Of a DNA stretch of 64,000 nucleotides, positions 8,389 through 17,647 are shown piece by piece. The translations under genes were made by a program, and so were the position numbers. The stretch's first letter is position 1. Each line of letters opens with the position of its first letter. The notes beneath the pieces are model-generated. The model was not told where the DNA came from and made no database searches. It worked only from the letters and a program-made list of their open reading frames with translations. Source of the DNA: Clostridium sp. CAG:510 (GTDB lineage: Bacteria > Bacillota > Clostridia > Lachnospirales > Lachnospiraceae); contig FR880848.1 in NCBI GenBank assembly GCA_000434615.1, positions 111,017 to 175,016 on the forward strand, read 5' to 3'.

Positions 8389-10138
8389 TCACCTTTTCTC
8401 CCTTTTCCTGCACAATACCGCCGTTTTCCACCCGGTATACGATTTCACAGTTAGCAATGGTCTGCAGTCTGTGGGCAATAATGACTAACGTCTTTTTGCC
8501 GTGCAGTCTGTTGATGGCGTCCATAATGGCGGCTTCCGTGTCGTTATCCAGTGCGGAAGTTGCCTCGTCCAGAATTAAAATTTCCGGGTCCTCGTACAAT
8601 GCTCTGGCAATACCGATACGCTGTCTCTGACCGCCGGAAAGACGGATGCCTCTCTCGCCGATGCCGGTGTCCAGACCTTCCGGCAGGCTTCTTACAAATT
8701 CATCCAGCTGGGCTTCCTTTAAGACCTCCCAGACTCTTTCTTCGTCAATTTTATCCTCCGCCACACCGAATGCCACATTCCGGCGGATGGTATCGTCCAG
8801 CATGAAAATCATCTGGGGAATATAACCGATATTTTTAAGCCATGCCCGGTATTCGTCCTGAATATCCGTTTTGTCCGCATATACATGGCCTTCGGAGGGC
8901 TGCAGAAGTCCCAGTAAAATATCCACCACCGTAGTTTTTCCGGCGCCGGAAGTGCCTACGATACCCACTGCCGCACCAATGGGAATTTTCATAAACGCAT
9001 CCTTAAAAATGTATTTCTCCGTGTTCGGGTATGCGTAGGTGATGTGGGACAGGGTAATGGCATCCTTCACGGGAAGCTTCTCTGAGGCTTCATCGGCAAA
9101 GGACATGTCCGTCTTTTCACTGGCGATTTCGTCCTGCAGATTGTCACTGACACCCATAAAGAAGGGCTCGAAATATGCCATGGAGTTAATCTGGTTGTTG
9201 ATGCGGTTCACACAGGGTAAAAGTACCAGGGCTGCTGCCGCAAAGGTGGTCAGGGTCTGCATCATATCACCGGAGGGCACGCCGCGCAGCATCATGGCTA
9301 AGATATAACCGATCATGCACATGACGCAGACGGTTTCAATTACCAGCTTGGGGATGTTGTTGTACAGGCTGTATTTCTGCACCGCATCCACATAGCCCTG
9401 TCCGCACTTCACATACTCGGAAACAAAATACTGCTCCTTGCCCGCAATCTTCACTTCCTTAATGCCCTGCACCGTCTGTAAAATCCACTTGAACAGACCG
9501 CTGTAGTAGTTCTGGTTGTCCTCGCCCGCCTTGTGCATCACGGGCTTTAATATTTTCTTGATGATCCAGAGCAGTACCAAAAGCACGCCGGCAATGAGGA
9601 ACGTCATGGCAGCATCCTGCGCCAGACAGTAAATAACCAGGAATACAAAGATAATGCCGTCTGACAAAAGCTGCAGCAGCGCCAAAATCAGCGCATACAT
9701 GTTGTTTACATCGGAAGTAATGCTTCTCTGCACCACGGAAGTATCGGCATTTAAGTAAAACTCATAGTTCCTCCGCAGATAATTCTTCATCATGCGCTCA
9801 GAGGTACGAAACTGATTCTTGTATACAAAAGCATATGTGCATTTTAACTGGAAATATAAAAATACATTTTTTATCACAAAAATACCAATCAGGGAGCACA
9901 TGACAATCACCGAAAACCGCATGGTATCGCCCCCGCCCAAGGCATGGTACAACGAGCTTACCAAGGCGTTATTCTCTATGGAATTCCGGTCCATGACGAT
10001 GCTTACCACCGGCACAATCATACCCACGCCAGCTACCTGCAGCCCCGCGCCGATCACCATCATGATGACTAAAAAGAACATGGTAACCTTCTGCTTTTTG
10101 TCCAATAAAATGTTCAGCTTCTTTAATATCTTAATCAT
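8378..10138 (-). CDS. ABC exporter, PglK-like lipid-linked oligosaccharide flippase
   Basis: A 586-residue half-transporter with an N-terminal six-helix membrane domain (about 20-330) and a C-terminal ATPase. The ATPase has Walker A GTSGAGKTTV, signature LSGGQRQRIGIARAL, Walker B ILILDEATSALD and switch histidine VIIAHRL. The N-terminal segment VIGAGLQVAGVGMIVPVVSIV resembles PglK/WlaB flippases of glycan clusters. Its position among glycosyltransferases and pseudaminic acid genes suggests it moves undecaprenyl-linked glycan across the membrane, either alone or in place of a Wzx, none of which is seen here. Drug export is an alternative from sequence alone. Confidence 0.85.
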   Translation of the reverse strand: MIKILKKLNILLDKKQKVTMFFLVIMMVIGAGLQVAGVGMIVPVVSIVMDRNSIENNALVSSLYHALGGGDTMRFSVIVMCSLIGIFVIKNVFLYFQLKCTYAFVYKNQFRTSERMMKNYLRRNYEFYLNADTSVVQRSITSDVNNMYALILALLQLLSDGIIFVFLVIYCLAQDAAMTFLIAGVLLVLLWIIKKILKPVMHKAGEDNQNYYSGLFKWILQTVQGIKEVKIAGKEQYFVSEYVKCGQGYVDAVQKYSLYNNIPKLVIETVCVMCMIGYILAMMLRGVPSGDMMQTLTTFAAAALVLLPCVNRINNQINSMAYFEPFFMGVSDNLQDEIASEKTDMSFADEASEKLPVKDAITLSHITYAYPNTEKYIFKDAFMKIPIGAAVGIVGTSGAGKTTVVDILLGLLQPSEGHVYADKTDIQDEYRAWLKNIGYIPQMIFMLDDTIRRNVAFGVAEDKIDEERVWEVLKEAQLDEFVRSLPEGLDTGIGERGIRLSGGQRQRIGIARALYEDPEILILDEATSALDNDTEAAIMDAINRLHGKKTLVIIAHRLQTIANCEIVYRVENGGIVQEKGEKVNEA

Positions 10139-10157
10139 GTCTGTCTTATGCTCCGTC

Positions 10158-10222
10158 CTTAAATCTGTTCATTCTGTCTGCAAATAAACAGGTTCTTAAA
10201 TTTGTTCGTTCTGTCTGTGAAT
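10158..10222. repeat. Imperfect direct repeat at the 3' end of the EDG/KPHP glycosyltransferase gene
   Basis: A 28-base segment at 10158-10185 matches 10195-10222 with four differences. The second copy contains the last codons and stop of the transferase gene, the first is noncoding; it is a partial duplication of a gene end. Confidence 0.7.
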
Positions 10223-11272
10223 GAGCGGGTCCTCGTATTTATCCATGAAATCCGGCCCCAGCCGCACCATTTCGTCGGCAAACCGGATGGCCTTGATTTC
10301 CGTCAGCACCGCCACCACCTTCTTAAACCTGAGGTTCGGAAAGAAATTTAAGATTTCCATGGGCAGTGCGGCATCAAACTGGGGGTATTCGGAAAACAGG
10401 GTCCGGTAATCCAGCGTGTCCCTCGGATGCGGTTTGATAAATATGGTTCCCTCTTTTTTATACTGTTCGATAATGTCTTCAAAAATCTGCCTTCTTATCT
10501 CCAGAGAGCAGAGCGGATCTGTCAAAATCAGGATTTTGTCGCCTTTTTCGTTGGCTTCTTTTATCTGCTCTTTCAGGCGGGCTTCATCCCGTACAAAGGC
10601 TTTGATGAGGATTTCTTTATCCTCCGCCGTAAGTTTATCCGTAAGCGCCTGCCTGGACACCTCGATATATTTAGGGCAGGGATGGGCAATGGCGGAAATG
10701 TCGTTGACTTCCATATCCAGACAGTATTTGCCGTAGCCGTTCTGCACAAAAATAAGGTTCAGACGGTTGGACATGAATGCCTTCAGTCCAAACATTCCTC
10801 TGTTGTCGAACCTCGCCGCATCAAAGTTTTTCAGGCAGTTTAATCCATCCTCCATGGCGTGGTAGGGAATTTTATTCTGATTTAAATAATAACCGATGGG
10901 GTCGGAATCGCAGTACACATAAATGTCCTCATACTGCCGCAAATCCACCGGAACAAACGGAGCCTCCAGCCGGGCGTATTCCTTCGTGAAGCGGATGCGG
11001 GAAAGCATGTTAAAGAAAATATTCCCCTTATCCACCCTGTATTTTGCAAGCTCCGGGAAAAAGTCCTCTCTTTTTTCCTCAAACATAATGACTTCCCGGA
11101 ACATGCCGGTACTCTCCACCCGCTCCTTTAAGGACTCAAAATTGTTGGACATGGTGGAAAGCATCAGGGTTGCCTTCCCTTTTTCCTCTGCGGGCTTCCG
11201 TAATTCTTTTAAAAATGTCACATATACGTGATAATAGGTATGACAGATATAAATCCGTCCGTTCTTTTTCAT
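10196..11272 (-). CDS. Putative nonulosonic-acid transferase (GT52/polysialyltransferase-like)
   Basis: A 358-residue protein with the two motifs shared by bacterial sialyltransferase families: an acidic EDG (HAMEDGLN, residues about 141-143) and a KPHP motif (FIKPHPRDTLDY, about 280-285). The N-terminus IYICHTYYHVYVT fits the start of a GT-B fold. In a cluster that makes CMP-pseudaminic acid, this is the best candidate to transfer that sugar; the link is inference. I place the start at ATG 11272, 9 bases after AAAGGA, rather than at the GTG at 11290. The C-terminal RQNEQI ends in the duplicated segment noted separately. Confidence 0.7.
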   Translation of the reverse strand: MKKNGRIYICHTYYHVYVTFLKELRKPAEEKGKATLMLSTMSNNFESLKERVESTGMFREVIMFEEKREDFFPELAKYRVDKGNIFFNMLSRIRFTKEYARLEAPFVPVDLRQYEDIYVYCDSDPIGYYLNQNKIPYHAMEDGLNCLKNFDAARFDNRGMFGLKAFMSNRLNLIFVQNGYGKYCLDMEVNDISAIAHPCPKYIEVSRQALTDKLTAEDKEILIKAFVRDEARLKEQIKEANEKGDKILILTDPLCSLEIRRQIFEDIIEQYKKEGTIFIKPHPRDTLDYRTLFSEYPQFDAALPMEILNFFPNLRFKKVVAVLTEIKAIRFADEMVRLGPDFMDKYEDPLIHRQNEQI

Positions 11273-11355
11273 CCGCGATTTCCTTTCCACAGAATAACAC
11301 CTGCTTCTTTATTCCGTGCTTTCCCATCCGATGCAGCCGTGGCCGCACATTGGGG

Positions 11356-12342
11356 CTAATCCATATGCTTTAACTTCCGGTGCAGCCTGCGTACCCCCCT
11401 TGGACAGGTGCCAAGCAAAAGCAGGTACAGCTTGTTTTTACCCGTAAGGTACGGGGAGCTTATCACATCCCCCATATGGTGTCTTATAAACGAAACGCAC
11501 TTTCTGTACGGCAGGTTGTCCTTTGTCATCTGTCCCACCGGAATGTGAAGCAGATATTCCAGCCTCTGGAACAGCCCGAAACGGACTGCCACCTTTTGTA
11601 AAGCCGGATAATATTCCTCCACCAGTGCCGTCACCCTGTCCGCATTGTCCACGCAGTCCCCGTAAACCCTCGGGAACACATCCGGGTCTTTTTTCCGGGT
11701 GTTGCTGCCAATCCGGTAATACACATGATACCCGTATCCGGGCAGACTGTAAATCCCCTCCGTGCGGGTCAGCATTCTGGTCAGCAGATAAAAGTCTTCA
11801 TTGAGCATCCCTTCCGGGAAGCCTTCCTCTGTAAAAAGCTCTCTTTTTAAGAGCTTGGTGCAAAAAGAGCAGTCGCCCTTATGCAGGAGAAGCTCTCTTA
11901 AAAAATCTTCGCTTTTAATAAATTCTTCCTCTTTTGGCGGAACACAGATGTCCGGCAGCCTGCTGCCCTCCGCATCCACTTCGTCCCTGCCTATCTGGGC
12001 AATGCCGCAGCCGCTTTTTTGCATGGCGGAAAGCAGCCTTTCGTACATATCCGGCTCTATGAAATCATCGCTGTCCACAAAGCCCAGATATTCGCCCCTT
12101 GCCTCTCTGATCCCCAGATTCCGGGCAGAGGAGGAACCGCCGTTTTCTTTATGGAATACCCGGATGCGGGCATCCTTTTTTGCCAGTTCGTCACAGAGCG
12201 CCCCCGTGCCGTCCGTAGAGCCGTCATCCACCAGAAGAATCTCCATAGCGGAATAGGTTTGTCTGCATACGGAGTCCACACATTTCGGCAGGCAGTCCAT
12301 AATATTGTAAATAGGAATAATCACACTGATGAGGGCATCCAT
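11356..12342 (-). CDS. Family 2 glycosyltransferase
   Basis: A 328-residue GT-A enzyme with ALISVIIPIYNIMD at the N-terminus, ILLVDDGSTDGTG (about 36-48), GGSSSARNLGI and the metal site FVDSDDFIEPDMYERL. The C-terminal 110 residues are variable. It resembles EpsJ/WaaB-like cytoplasmic enzymes that extend a lipid-linked glycan. It stands 22 bases after the GT4 gene and 83 bases before the EDG/KPHP transferase gene. Sugar specificity is not predictable. Confidence 0.88.
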   Translation of the reverse strand: MDALISVIIPIYNIMDCLPKCVDSVCRQTYSAMEILLVDDGSTDGTGALCDELAKKDARIRVFHKENGGSSSARNLGIREARGEYLGFVDSDDFIEPDMYERLLSAMQKSGCGIAQIGRDEVDAEGSRLPDICVPPKEEEFIKSEDFLRELLLHKGDCSFCTKLLKRELFTEEGFPEGMLNEDFYLLTRMLTRTEGIYSLPGYGYHVYYRIGSNTRKKDPDVFPRVYGDCVDNADRVTALVEEYYPALQKVAVRFGLFQRLEYLLHIPVGQMTKDNLPYRKCVSFIRHHMGDVISSPYLTGKNKLYLLLLGTCPRGVRRLHRKLKHMD

Positions 12343-12364
12343 TCTGCTTACAAATCCATCCTTT

Positions 12365-13564
12365 CTATTTTGTAGCCTCTTCGCACATTCTCCGGTACAT
12401 ATGGTAGGGCGCTATGGGCTCCGCTTCGCTTAAAATGCCGCTTTCTGCCGCGACTGCCCTGCCTTCCGTGAGGCCCTTCAGGAAAGAAAGCAGCTTCCTT
12501 GCGGCATTTTCCGCATTCCATTCCGAAGAAACAGTATCATAAGCAGCCCTTCCCAGCTTTTCCATTATGTTTTCGTTTTGTATCAAGGTTGTAAGGTTTT
12601 TATAAAAAATTGCAAAATTGCCGTCCGGGTAAACCATGCCGTTTTTGCCGGGCTTAAGAAGAAACGGTGCTGCGCCGATGCCGCAGTCCGCTACCACTGC
12701 CATACAGCTGTTCATGGCTTCGTTTAAAACCGCGCCCCAGCCTTCTCCGTAATCGCTGGTAAACAGGAAAATATCCGCATTTTCCATATATTCCCTCACC
12801 TGTTCGGGCTTCTTGAAACCGGCGAAGGTCACGTATTCCGACAGATGTTTTTCCTCCGTCATCTGCATAAGCATCTCTTCCATTTCGCCGCCGCCCACCA
12901 TGGTCAGGGAAAAATCATAGCCTTCCTGCACTAATTTTTCCGCTGCCAGAATTGCCATTTCCGGGTGTTTCCAATCAATAAAGCGGCCCGCCCAGAGTAA
13001 GGACGGCTTTTTTTCTCTTTCCCGTCGTCTTCTTTTTGTTTCCATCAGGTTATCCACATCCTGGGGCTTAAATGTGGGGAAATATCCCCATTTATACATT
13101 TTGCCGGGGTATGCTTTCACAATATGAAAGTCGCTCGCCACGTAGCCGCCACAGCAGAGCAGGTACACCGGTGCCTTGCGGTAACGGGTATGGTCCTTGT
13201 ATTTCTGCACCAGTCCCCTGGGGGATATGGCTTTCCACTGACCGGTTTTATACAGACGTTCGCTGAGCCGGACCACAATTTTGCCTTCCCGCAGTCTGTC
13301 CGCGATGTAGCTTTCATCGTCCACACCCCCGAACAGTACGATGTCGCTCTCCGCAATCAGTTTCCGGCAGAAAAATTCCTCTTCGTAAAACAGATGCAGA
13401 TAGGGAAGCCCGGAGAAATCCTGCCCCCAGCCCATTTTTATCCGTTCCTCCGCCATAGGCTCCGTCTGCACAAAGAAAAAGTCCTCGGAAAGCTGTTCCC
13501 GCATGGCATTGCAGAACGGAATCTGATGATGATTGATGTAATTGGACACAAATACGACTTTCAT
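12365..13564 (-). CDS. Family 4 glycosyltransferase
   Basis: A 399-residue GT-B enzyme. The N-terminal acceptor half starts KVVFVSNYINHHQIPFCNAM; the C-terminal donor half has SLLWAGRFIDWKHPEMAI, TMVGGGEM and the E-x7-E motif in EGWGAVLNEAMNSC typical of GT4. The start is ATG 13564, preceded by AGGAGGGG at 3-5 bases; an upstream in-frame codon at 13600 lacks a ribosome site. It is part of the tightly packed polysaccharide operon, and the donor sugar is unknown. Confidence 0.88.
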   Translation of the reverse strand: MKVVFVSNYINHHQIPFCNAMREQLSEDFFFVQTEPMAEERIKMGWGQDFSGLPYLHLFYEEEFFCRKLIAESDIVLFGGVDDESYIADRLREGKIVVRLSERLYKTGQWKAISPRGLVQKYKDHTRYRKAPVYLLCCGGYVASDFHIVKAYPGKMYKWGYFPTFKPQDVDNLMETKRRRREREKKPSLLWAGRFIDWKHPEMAILAAEKLVQEGYDFSLTMVGGGEMEEMLMQMTEEKHLSEYVTFAGFKKPEQVREYMENADIFLFTSDYGEGWGAVLNEAMNSCMAVVADCGIGAAPFLLKPGKNGMVYPDGNFAIFYKNLTTLIQNENIMEKLGRAAYDTVSSEWNAENAARKLLSFLKGLTEGRAVAAESGILSEAEPIAPYHMYRRMCEEATK

Positions 13565-13631
13565 ACGCCCCTCCTTTTGCTGTACGCCTCCCACATGCAT
13601 ACAGCCGGTAAATCTTTCATACTAACCCTTG

Positions 13632-14972
13632 CTAACTCTCTATCTTCCGGTAAATCTCCAGCAGCTGCCGGTAATTTTTCTCTGCGTCATGGGTCACAAA
13701 CGCTCTCGCTCTCGCTGCAGCCCCCAGTTCTTCCGCCAGCCGGCAGTCCCCGAACAGCCGGCAGATTTCTTCTGCCAGTGCTGCGGTGTCGCCCTTCTTA
13801 AATAAAAGGCCTTCCTTTTCGTGTGTCAGCAGGCTTTCCACGCCTCCGACCGCCGAGCTTACCACCGGCATGCCGAGCAGCATGGCTTCTCCCACGGAAT
13901 TGGGAGAATTTTCCAGTGCCGAAGCCGATACGAAAAGTTCGCTTTTCAAGTAGGCATCGCACATGTCTTCCGCCTGCAGTCTGCCTAAGAAATGCACCTT
14001 TTCCTCCAGCCCGTATTTTACGATTTCATCCCGCAGATATTTTCCGTAAGAACCTATTTTCAGCTTTTCCTTTACGGACGCGTACCGGGTCACATTGTCA
14101 CCCGCCACGTAAATTTCCGTATCCGGGTACTTTTTTAAGATGTCCGGCATCGCCCAGAGCAGGTAATGCAGCCCCTTTAAGGGATAATTGCCCTGGCTGA
14201 AAAAAATCCGGTGCGGCATGCAGGCTTCCCGCTGCCAGCGTTTTTCATAAAACACCCGTCGCAGTGTTTCGTTCAGTATATGGTATTCGGCATCCGGGTT
14301 CATGGAGTGCGATACCTCTCGGTCCCATGCCGTTCTGCCCGCCAGATGACCGGCTCCTTTTATGGCTTCCGTTTCATGTTCGCCCCGCAGCACATATTTT
14401 TTCTGCTGGAGCCGGATATTGTCGTGGCGCAGCACATCCCGCAGCAGAAAACGCTTCTGTATGTGTTCCGGCAAATCCGCCGGATAGGCTTTGGCTATCT
14501 CCGTACAGAGTCCCTGCAGGCCAATCAGGATTTTTTCCTTCGGCACCACCTTTGTCATGGCAAGGGTATGGGCATACTCCGCGCCGAAGCAGTGCACGAT
14601 GTCGGGCTTAAAATCCTCTACAATCCATGCAAGCCTGTCCTTTAGGGCATTTTCGTACCGCTCCGGGTTCCGTAAATCCTCCGAAAAGCCGTATGCCTCC
14701 ATGCCCTCTATGTGCCCCAGTTTCCGCACACCGGGTACGCTTCCTGCGTCCTCCGGCAAAGCACCCGTGCCGGTTTCTGCAGAAGCTTCTGTGGAACACC
14801 CTGCGATATTTTCCACGGGAAAACAGATGCCAGGCTCCACTCCATTTTCTTCTTTATTCTGTTGTAAGGACTCCATAAGCCCTGTGAGCCAGCCCTCGTT
14901 ACAGCTTGCCGGAAGTCCCAGCTTCCCTGCTATCATGGGGAGCATGATATTGCACAGCCAGAGTACTCTCAT
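13632..14972 (-). CDS. Family 4 glycosyltransferase
   Basis: A 446-residue GT-B enzyme. RVLWLCNIMLPMIAG opens the acceptor domain, which carries an unusual low-complexity stretch around residues 50-80 (polar, Ala/Glu/Gly-rich). KPDIVHCFGAEYAHT lies in the acceptor half; the donor domain has YVAGDN, FLGRLQAEDM and SASALENSPNSVGEAMLLG, the GT4 E-x7-E region. The start codon overlaps the upstream GT2 stop by 4 bases, so the two are translationally coupled. It is probably a cytoplasmic chain-extension enzyme. Confidence 0.88.
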   Translation of the reverse strand: MRVLWLCNIMLPMIAGKLGLPASCNEGWLTGLMESLQQNKEENGVEPGICFPVENIAGCSTEASAETGTGALPEDAGSVPGVRKLGHIEGMEAYGFSEDLRNPERYENALKDRLAWIVEDFKPDIVHCFGAEYAHTLAMTKVVPKEKILIGLQGLCTEIAKAYPADLPEHIQKRFLLRDVLRHDNIRLQQKKYVLRGEHETEAIKGAGHLAGRTAWDREVSHSMNPDAEYHILNETLRRVFYEKRWQREACMPHRIFFSQGNYPLKGLHYLLWAMPDILKKYPDTEIYVAGDNVTRYASVKEKLKIGSYGKYLRDEIVKYGLEEKVHFLGRLQAEDMCDAYLKSELFVSASALENSPNSVGEAMLLGMPVVSSAVGGVESLLTHEKEGLLFKKGDTAALAEEICRLFGDCRLAEELGAAARARAFVTHDAEKNYRQLLEIYRKIES

Positions 14973-15757
14973 TTTCGGATTCCCGCCTTTATTTTTTCAT
15001 ATGCCGCAGCAAATTTTTTATTTTCCGCCAGATACCGGCGTAACGGCACAAGCGTTACCACAAGGTATGCCCGGCAGAAAAAAAGCTGCGTGCCCGTTAA
15101 ATATTTTTTCGTTATCAGCCGGTGCTCTTCTTTGTCCCTTTTGCGGTTTTCCTTACTCTCCGAATAGCCGCCGCCTTCATAGGCTGCCACCGTAAACGGA
15201 AGGTAAACCGCCTCTTCCTTCTGCTTAAGCACGCACCGGAGAAAATGCTCGTAGTCCGCCCGGATACGGTATTCCGGCAGATACTTCCTGTCCGCAAACA
15301 GCCGCCTTGCATAAAAGCAGGACTGGTGACAGGGGATGTTTCGGAAGCACTGAAACGGTGTCATGCGCCCCGGCGCCGTCTGCAGACTGTCCGTTTTTCT
15401 GCAATAGGTATCGCCGTAGTAAATGCCCTTTCCGGGATTTTTTTCCATGGCCTCCGCGGTTCTTGTAAGGACCTGTCCGTCATAGAACAGATCGCCGCAG
15501 TTTAAGAACAGCACGTATTCCCCTGCTGCTTCCGAAACCGCCTGGTTCATGGCATCGTAGATGCCGGTATCCTTTTTCTCTATCAGACGGATTTTTTCAT
15601 CAGCCGGAAGAAGCCCCGCAGAGCCGTCCTTACTGCCTCCGTCCTTTACGATAATTTCATAGTCCCGATATTCCTGTTTACGGATGCTCTCCACCGTTTC
15701 CGCCAGCTTGGCGCCCGGATTTAAGCAGACCACCAGAATGGAAAATTTCACTGCCAC
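14969..15757 (-). CDS. Family 2 glycosyltransferase (WcaE-like)
   Basis: A 262-residue compact GT-A enzyme: VKFSILVVCLNPGAKLAETV at the N-terminus, EIIVKDGGSKDGS (about 34-46), then DTGIYDAMNQAVSEAAGEYV and LFLNCGDLF as the metal-binding region. The D-x-GIYDAMN form is characteristic of WcaE-like capsule and exopolysaccharide transferases. Start at GTG 15757 after GGGAGG; another GTG two codons later is possible. It is followed by an overlapping GT4 gene and preceded by the polymerase gene. Confidence 0.87.
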   Translation of the reverse strand: MAVKFSILVVCLNPGAKLAETVESIRKQEYRDYEIIVKDGGSKDGSAGLLPADEKIRLIEKKDTGIYDAMNQAVSEAAGEYVLFLNCGDLFYDGQVLTRTAEAMEKNPGKGIYYGDTYCRKTDSLQTAPGRMTPFQCFRNIPCHQSCFYARRLFADRKYLPEYRIRADYEHFLRCVLKQKEEAVYLPFTVAAYEGGGYSESKENRKRDKEEHRLITKKYLTGTQLFFCRAYLVVTLVPLRRYLAENKKFAAAYEKIKAGIRK

Positions 15758-15768
15758 AAAGCCCTCCC

Positions 15769-16851
15769 TTATTCCAGAATCCAGCTATGGTAGGGCAGAA
15801 GCCGGATATTGATGTCATAAGATTTCTGCAGAAACACAATAAAATATATGAAAAACGCCACACCCACGCATGCCTTGAAAAACAGCCGCATCCGTTTTCC
15901 CGGTATTTCCGAAAGCACTGCCGGAAGCAGGAAAATATTGCTGATACTGAAATAATAGGCAACACGGGACACCTCCGGGATGAAGGAACCGAAGCAGTAA
16001 GTGAGCAGTGCCCCCACATTCAGGATAAAATAAAATTTATTGGCACGGTTTTTCCGGATGACCTTTTTGTAAAAAAGCAGGCTGAATACCACCACTGCAC
16101 CGCATTTGGCAATGTTTACATAGGATATCTGCGCTCTGTCAAACGCCGAATTTTCATAAAAGGGATAAATGGCAAAAATAATCCTGCGGTAAAAGCCCGG
16201 AAACACTACCAGACTGGCACAGAATACCCCTGCCAGCGCCACCATCCATTTTTTCCACGGCAGTGTCGCCAGAAAATAAGCGGGAATTACCAGAAGCACG
16301 CTTTTATGGAACAATGCCGCAAAGACAATACAGCCCACAAAGGGCAACCATTTTTTTTCAATGGCATATTTCATGGCATACAGGGCAACCGAAAGTGCAA
16401 AATAGTACCGCACTGTGTTCAGGCTGTTAAAATAAAAGCCCTGGGTCATCAGTAAAAACAATGCCGCGGGGAAATCCACGCTCTGATCGTAAATGGCTTT
16501 TAGGAAAAACCAAACCGTACCGAGGGAAAACAACGCCAGTATCACCCTGCCGCACCAGACATTGTTGCCCAGAAGATACTGTAACACCGCCACCAGCGCA
16601 TTGAAGCCGATTTCGGAAGAAACATGCTGCCGTAAGGAAATCCGTTCAAACAGCTTCAGGTATTCCCCATAGTCGTTTCCCACCGAAACCCGGCACGCGG
16701 AAACGCCGAAAAGAAGCAGAAATACCGCAGCAAACAGCACCTGGCTCTGCGCTTTCCGGCGGGTCACGCCGTACCGGCTGTCAGGTTCCTGTGTTTCGAT
16801 ACCGTATGCAATTAGGACGGCAAGCGCCGTAAGCCCAATGTACCACTTCAT
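15769..16851 (-). CDS. EpsG-family polysaccharide polymerase (Wzy-like)
   Basis: A 360-residue integral membrane protein with about ten predicted helices. After the first segments comes ACRVSVGNDYGEYLKLFE, the R-x4-G-x-DY-x2-Y element that marks the EpsG family. This group polymerises or assembles exopolysaccharide repeat units at the outer face of the membrane. The start is ATG 16851, which overlaps the GT2 stop (ATGA). Together with the chain-length protein and priming transferase it forms the core of a Wzx/Wzy-like pathway, although the only flippase seen is the ABC protein. Confidence 0.82.
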   Translation of the reverse strand: MKWYIGLTALAVLIAYGIETQEPDSRYGVTRRKAQSQVLFAAVFLLLFGVSACRVSVGNDYGEYLKLFERISLRQHVSSEIGFNALVAVLQYLLGNNVWCGRVILALFSLGTVWFFLKAIYDQSVDFPAALFLLMTQGFYFNSLNTVRYYFALSVALYAMKYAIEKKWLPFVGCIVFAALFHKSVLLVIPAYFLATLPWKKWMVALAGVFCASLVVFPGFYRRIIFAIYPFYENSAFDRAQISYVNIAKCGAVVVFSLLFYKKVIRKNRANKFYFILNVGALLTYCFGSFIPEVSRVAYYFSISNIFLLPAVLSEIPGKRMRLFFKACVGVAFFIYFIVFLQKSYDINIRLLPYHSWILE

Positions 16852-17645
16852 TCCCCTTGTTCCTTTCTTCCCTGCTTCATGCCCTGCCGCATCAGCGCAA
16901 AGGCTTCTTTTACCGTTTTCTGCGTACACAAAGTACTCTTATGCACCAGCAGAAAACGAAGCGCCATCAAAGGCGCCAGATTTCCGTATAAAAAATGATA
17001 CAGAACTCCTCTGTCAAAGAAAAATTTATCATGATAGCCGGAAAACCAGGTGGACTCGCTTTCCGTCTCCCTGCCGATAACCTCCGGTGATGTATAGACC
17101 TGTATACCCTTGTCCATCAGTTCCTTGATAAACAAACTGTCCTCACCGTTGCTGTATTTGGCGCCTCCGCCGAACAGGGTAGAAAAACGGACACCCGATT
17201 TTTTCAGGGCATCTGTCCGGATGGCAAAGCTCACCGCTCCGTACCTGCCGCAGTTGTAAAAATGAACCTTTTTTTCTTCCGTGATGAAGTAGGTCCGTCT
17301 GTCCTCCGCCACATCCACGTTAAACACAATCATATCCGCCTTGGGATTTTTTTCAAAGGCACCGGCAATCTTTTCCGCATAACCGTCCCGGTATACAATA
17401 TCTTCATCTGAAAATAAGCAGATATCTCTATCTGCTTTTTCAATGGCATGATTTCTGCTTTTTCCCACGCCTCTTTCCGCATAGTGAAAACAGCGTATCC
17501 TGTGATTGTGATAGGTAAATTCCTCTTCACCGTCCCTCTCGCACTGGTCGATAATAATGGCATCGGAGGAAAGATTCATCCTGCCGGCAAGCTCCTTCGG
17601 CTCTGCATGCATGGCAGCTACAAGTACCTGTACTTCCCTGTTCAT
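16848..17645 (-). CDS. Family 2-like glycosyltransferase
   Basis: A 265-residue GT-A type protein. It lacks the usual hydrophobic IPVYN start and instead begins VQVLVAAMHAEPKELA, then IIIDQCE, GVGKSRNHAIEKA and CLFSDEDIVYRDGY, the last resembling the acidic metal site. Later NGEDSLFIKELMDKG and GRETESESTWFSGY look like acceptor-side elements. This form occurs in Firmicute exopolysaccharide clusters as a divergent GT2. The start is ATG 17645, after AAAGGG with 6-base spacing; the in-frame TTG at 17651 lies before the upstream stop. The specificity is unknown. Confidence 0.8.
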   Translation of the reverse strand: MNREVQVLVAAMHAEPKELAGRMNLSSDAIIIDQCERDGEEEFTYHNHRIRCFHYAERGVGKSRNHAIEKADRDICLFSDEDIVYRDGYAEKIAGAFEKNPKADMIVFNVDVAEDRRTYFITEEKKVHFYNCGRYGAVSFAIRTDALKKSGVRFSTLFGGGAKYSNGEDSLFIKELMDKGIQVYTSPEVIGRETESESTWFSGYHDKFFFDRGVLYHFLYGNLAPLMALRFLLVHKSTLCTQKTVKEAFALMRQGMKQGRKEQGE

Positions 17646-17647
17646 GT

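Noticed and set aside
13124..15195. Long plus-strand frames (up to about 234 codons) opposite the glycosyltransferase genes
   Set aside because: They are antisense shadows of GT genes with strong family motifs; their composition is Pro/Arg/Ser-rich and they lack ribosome sites.
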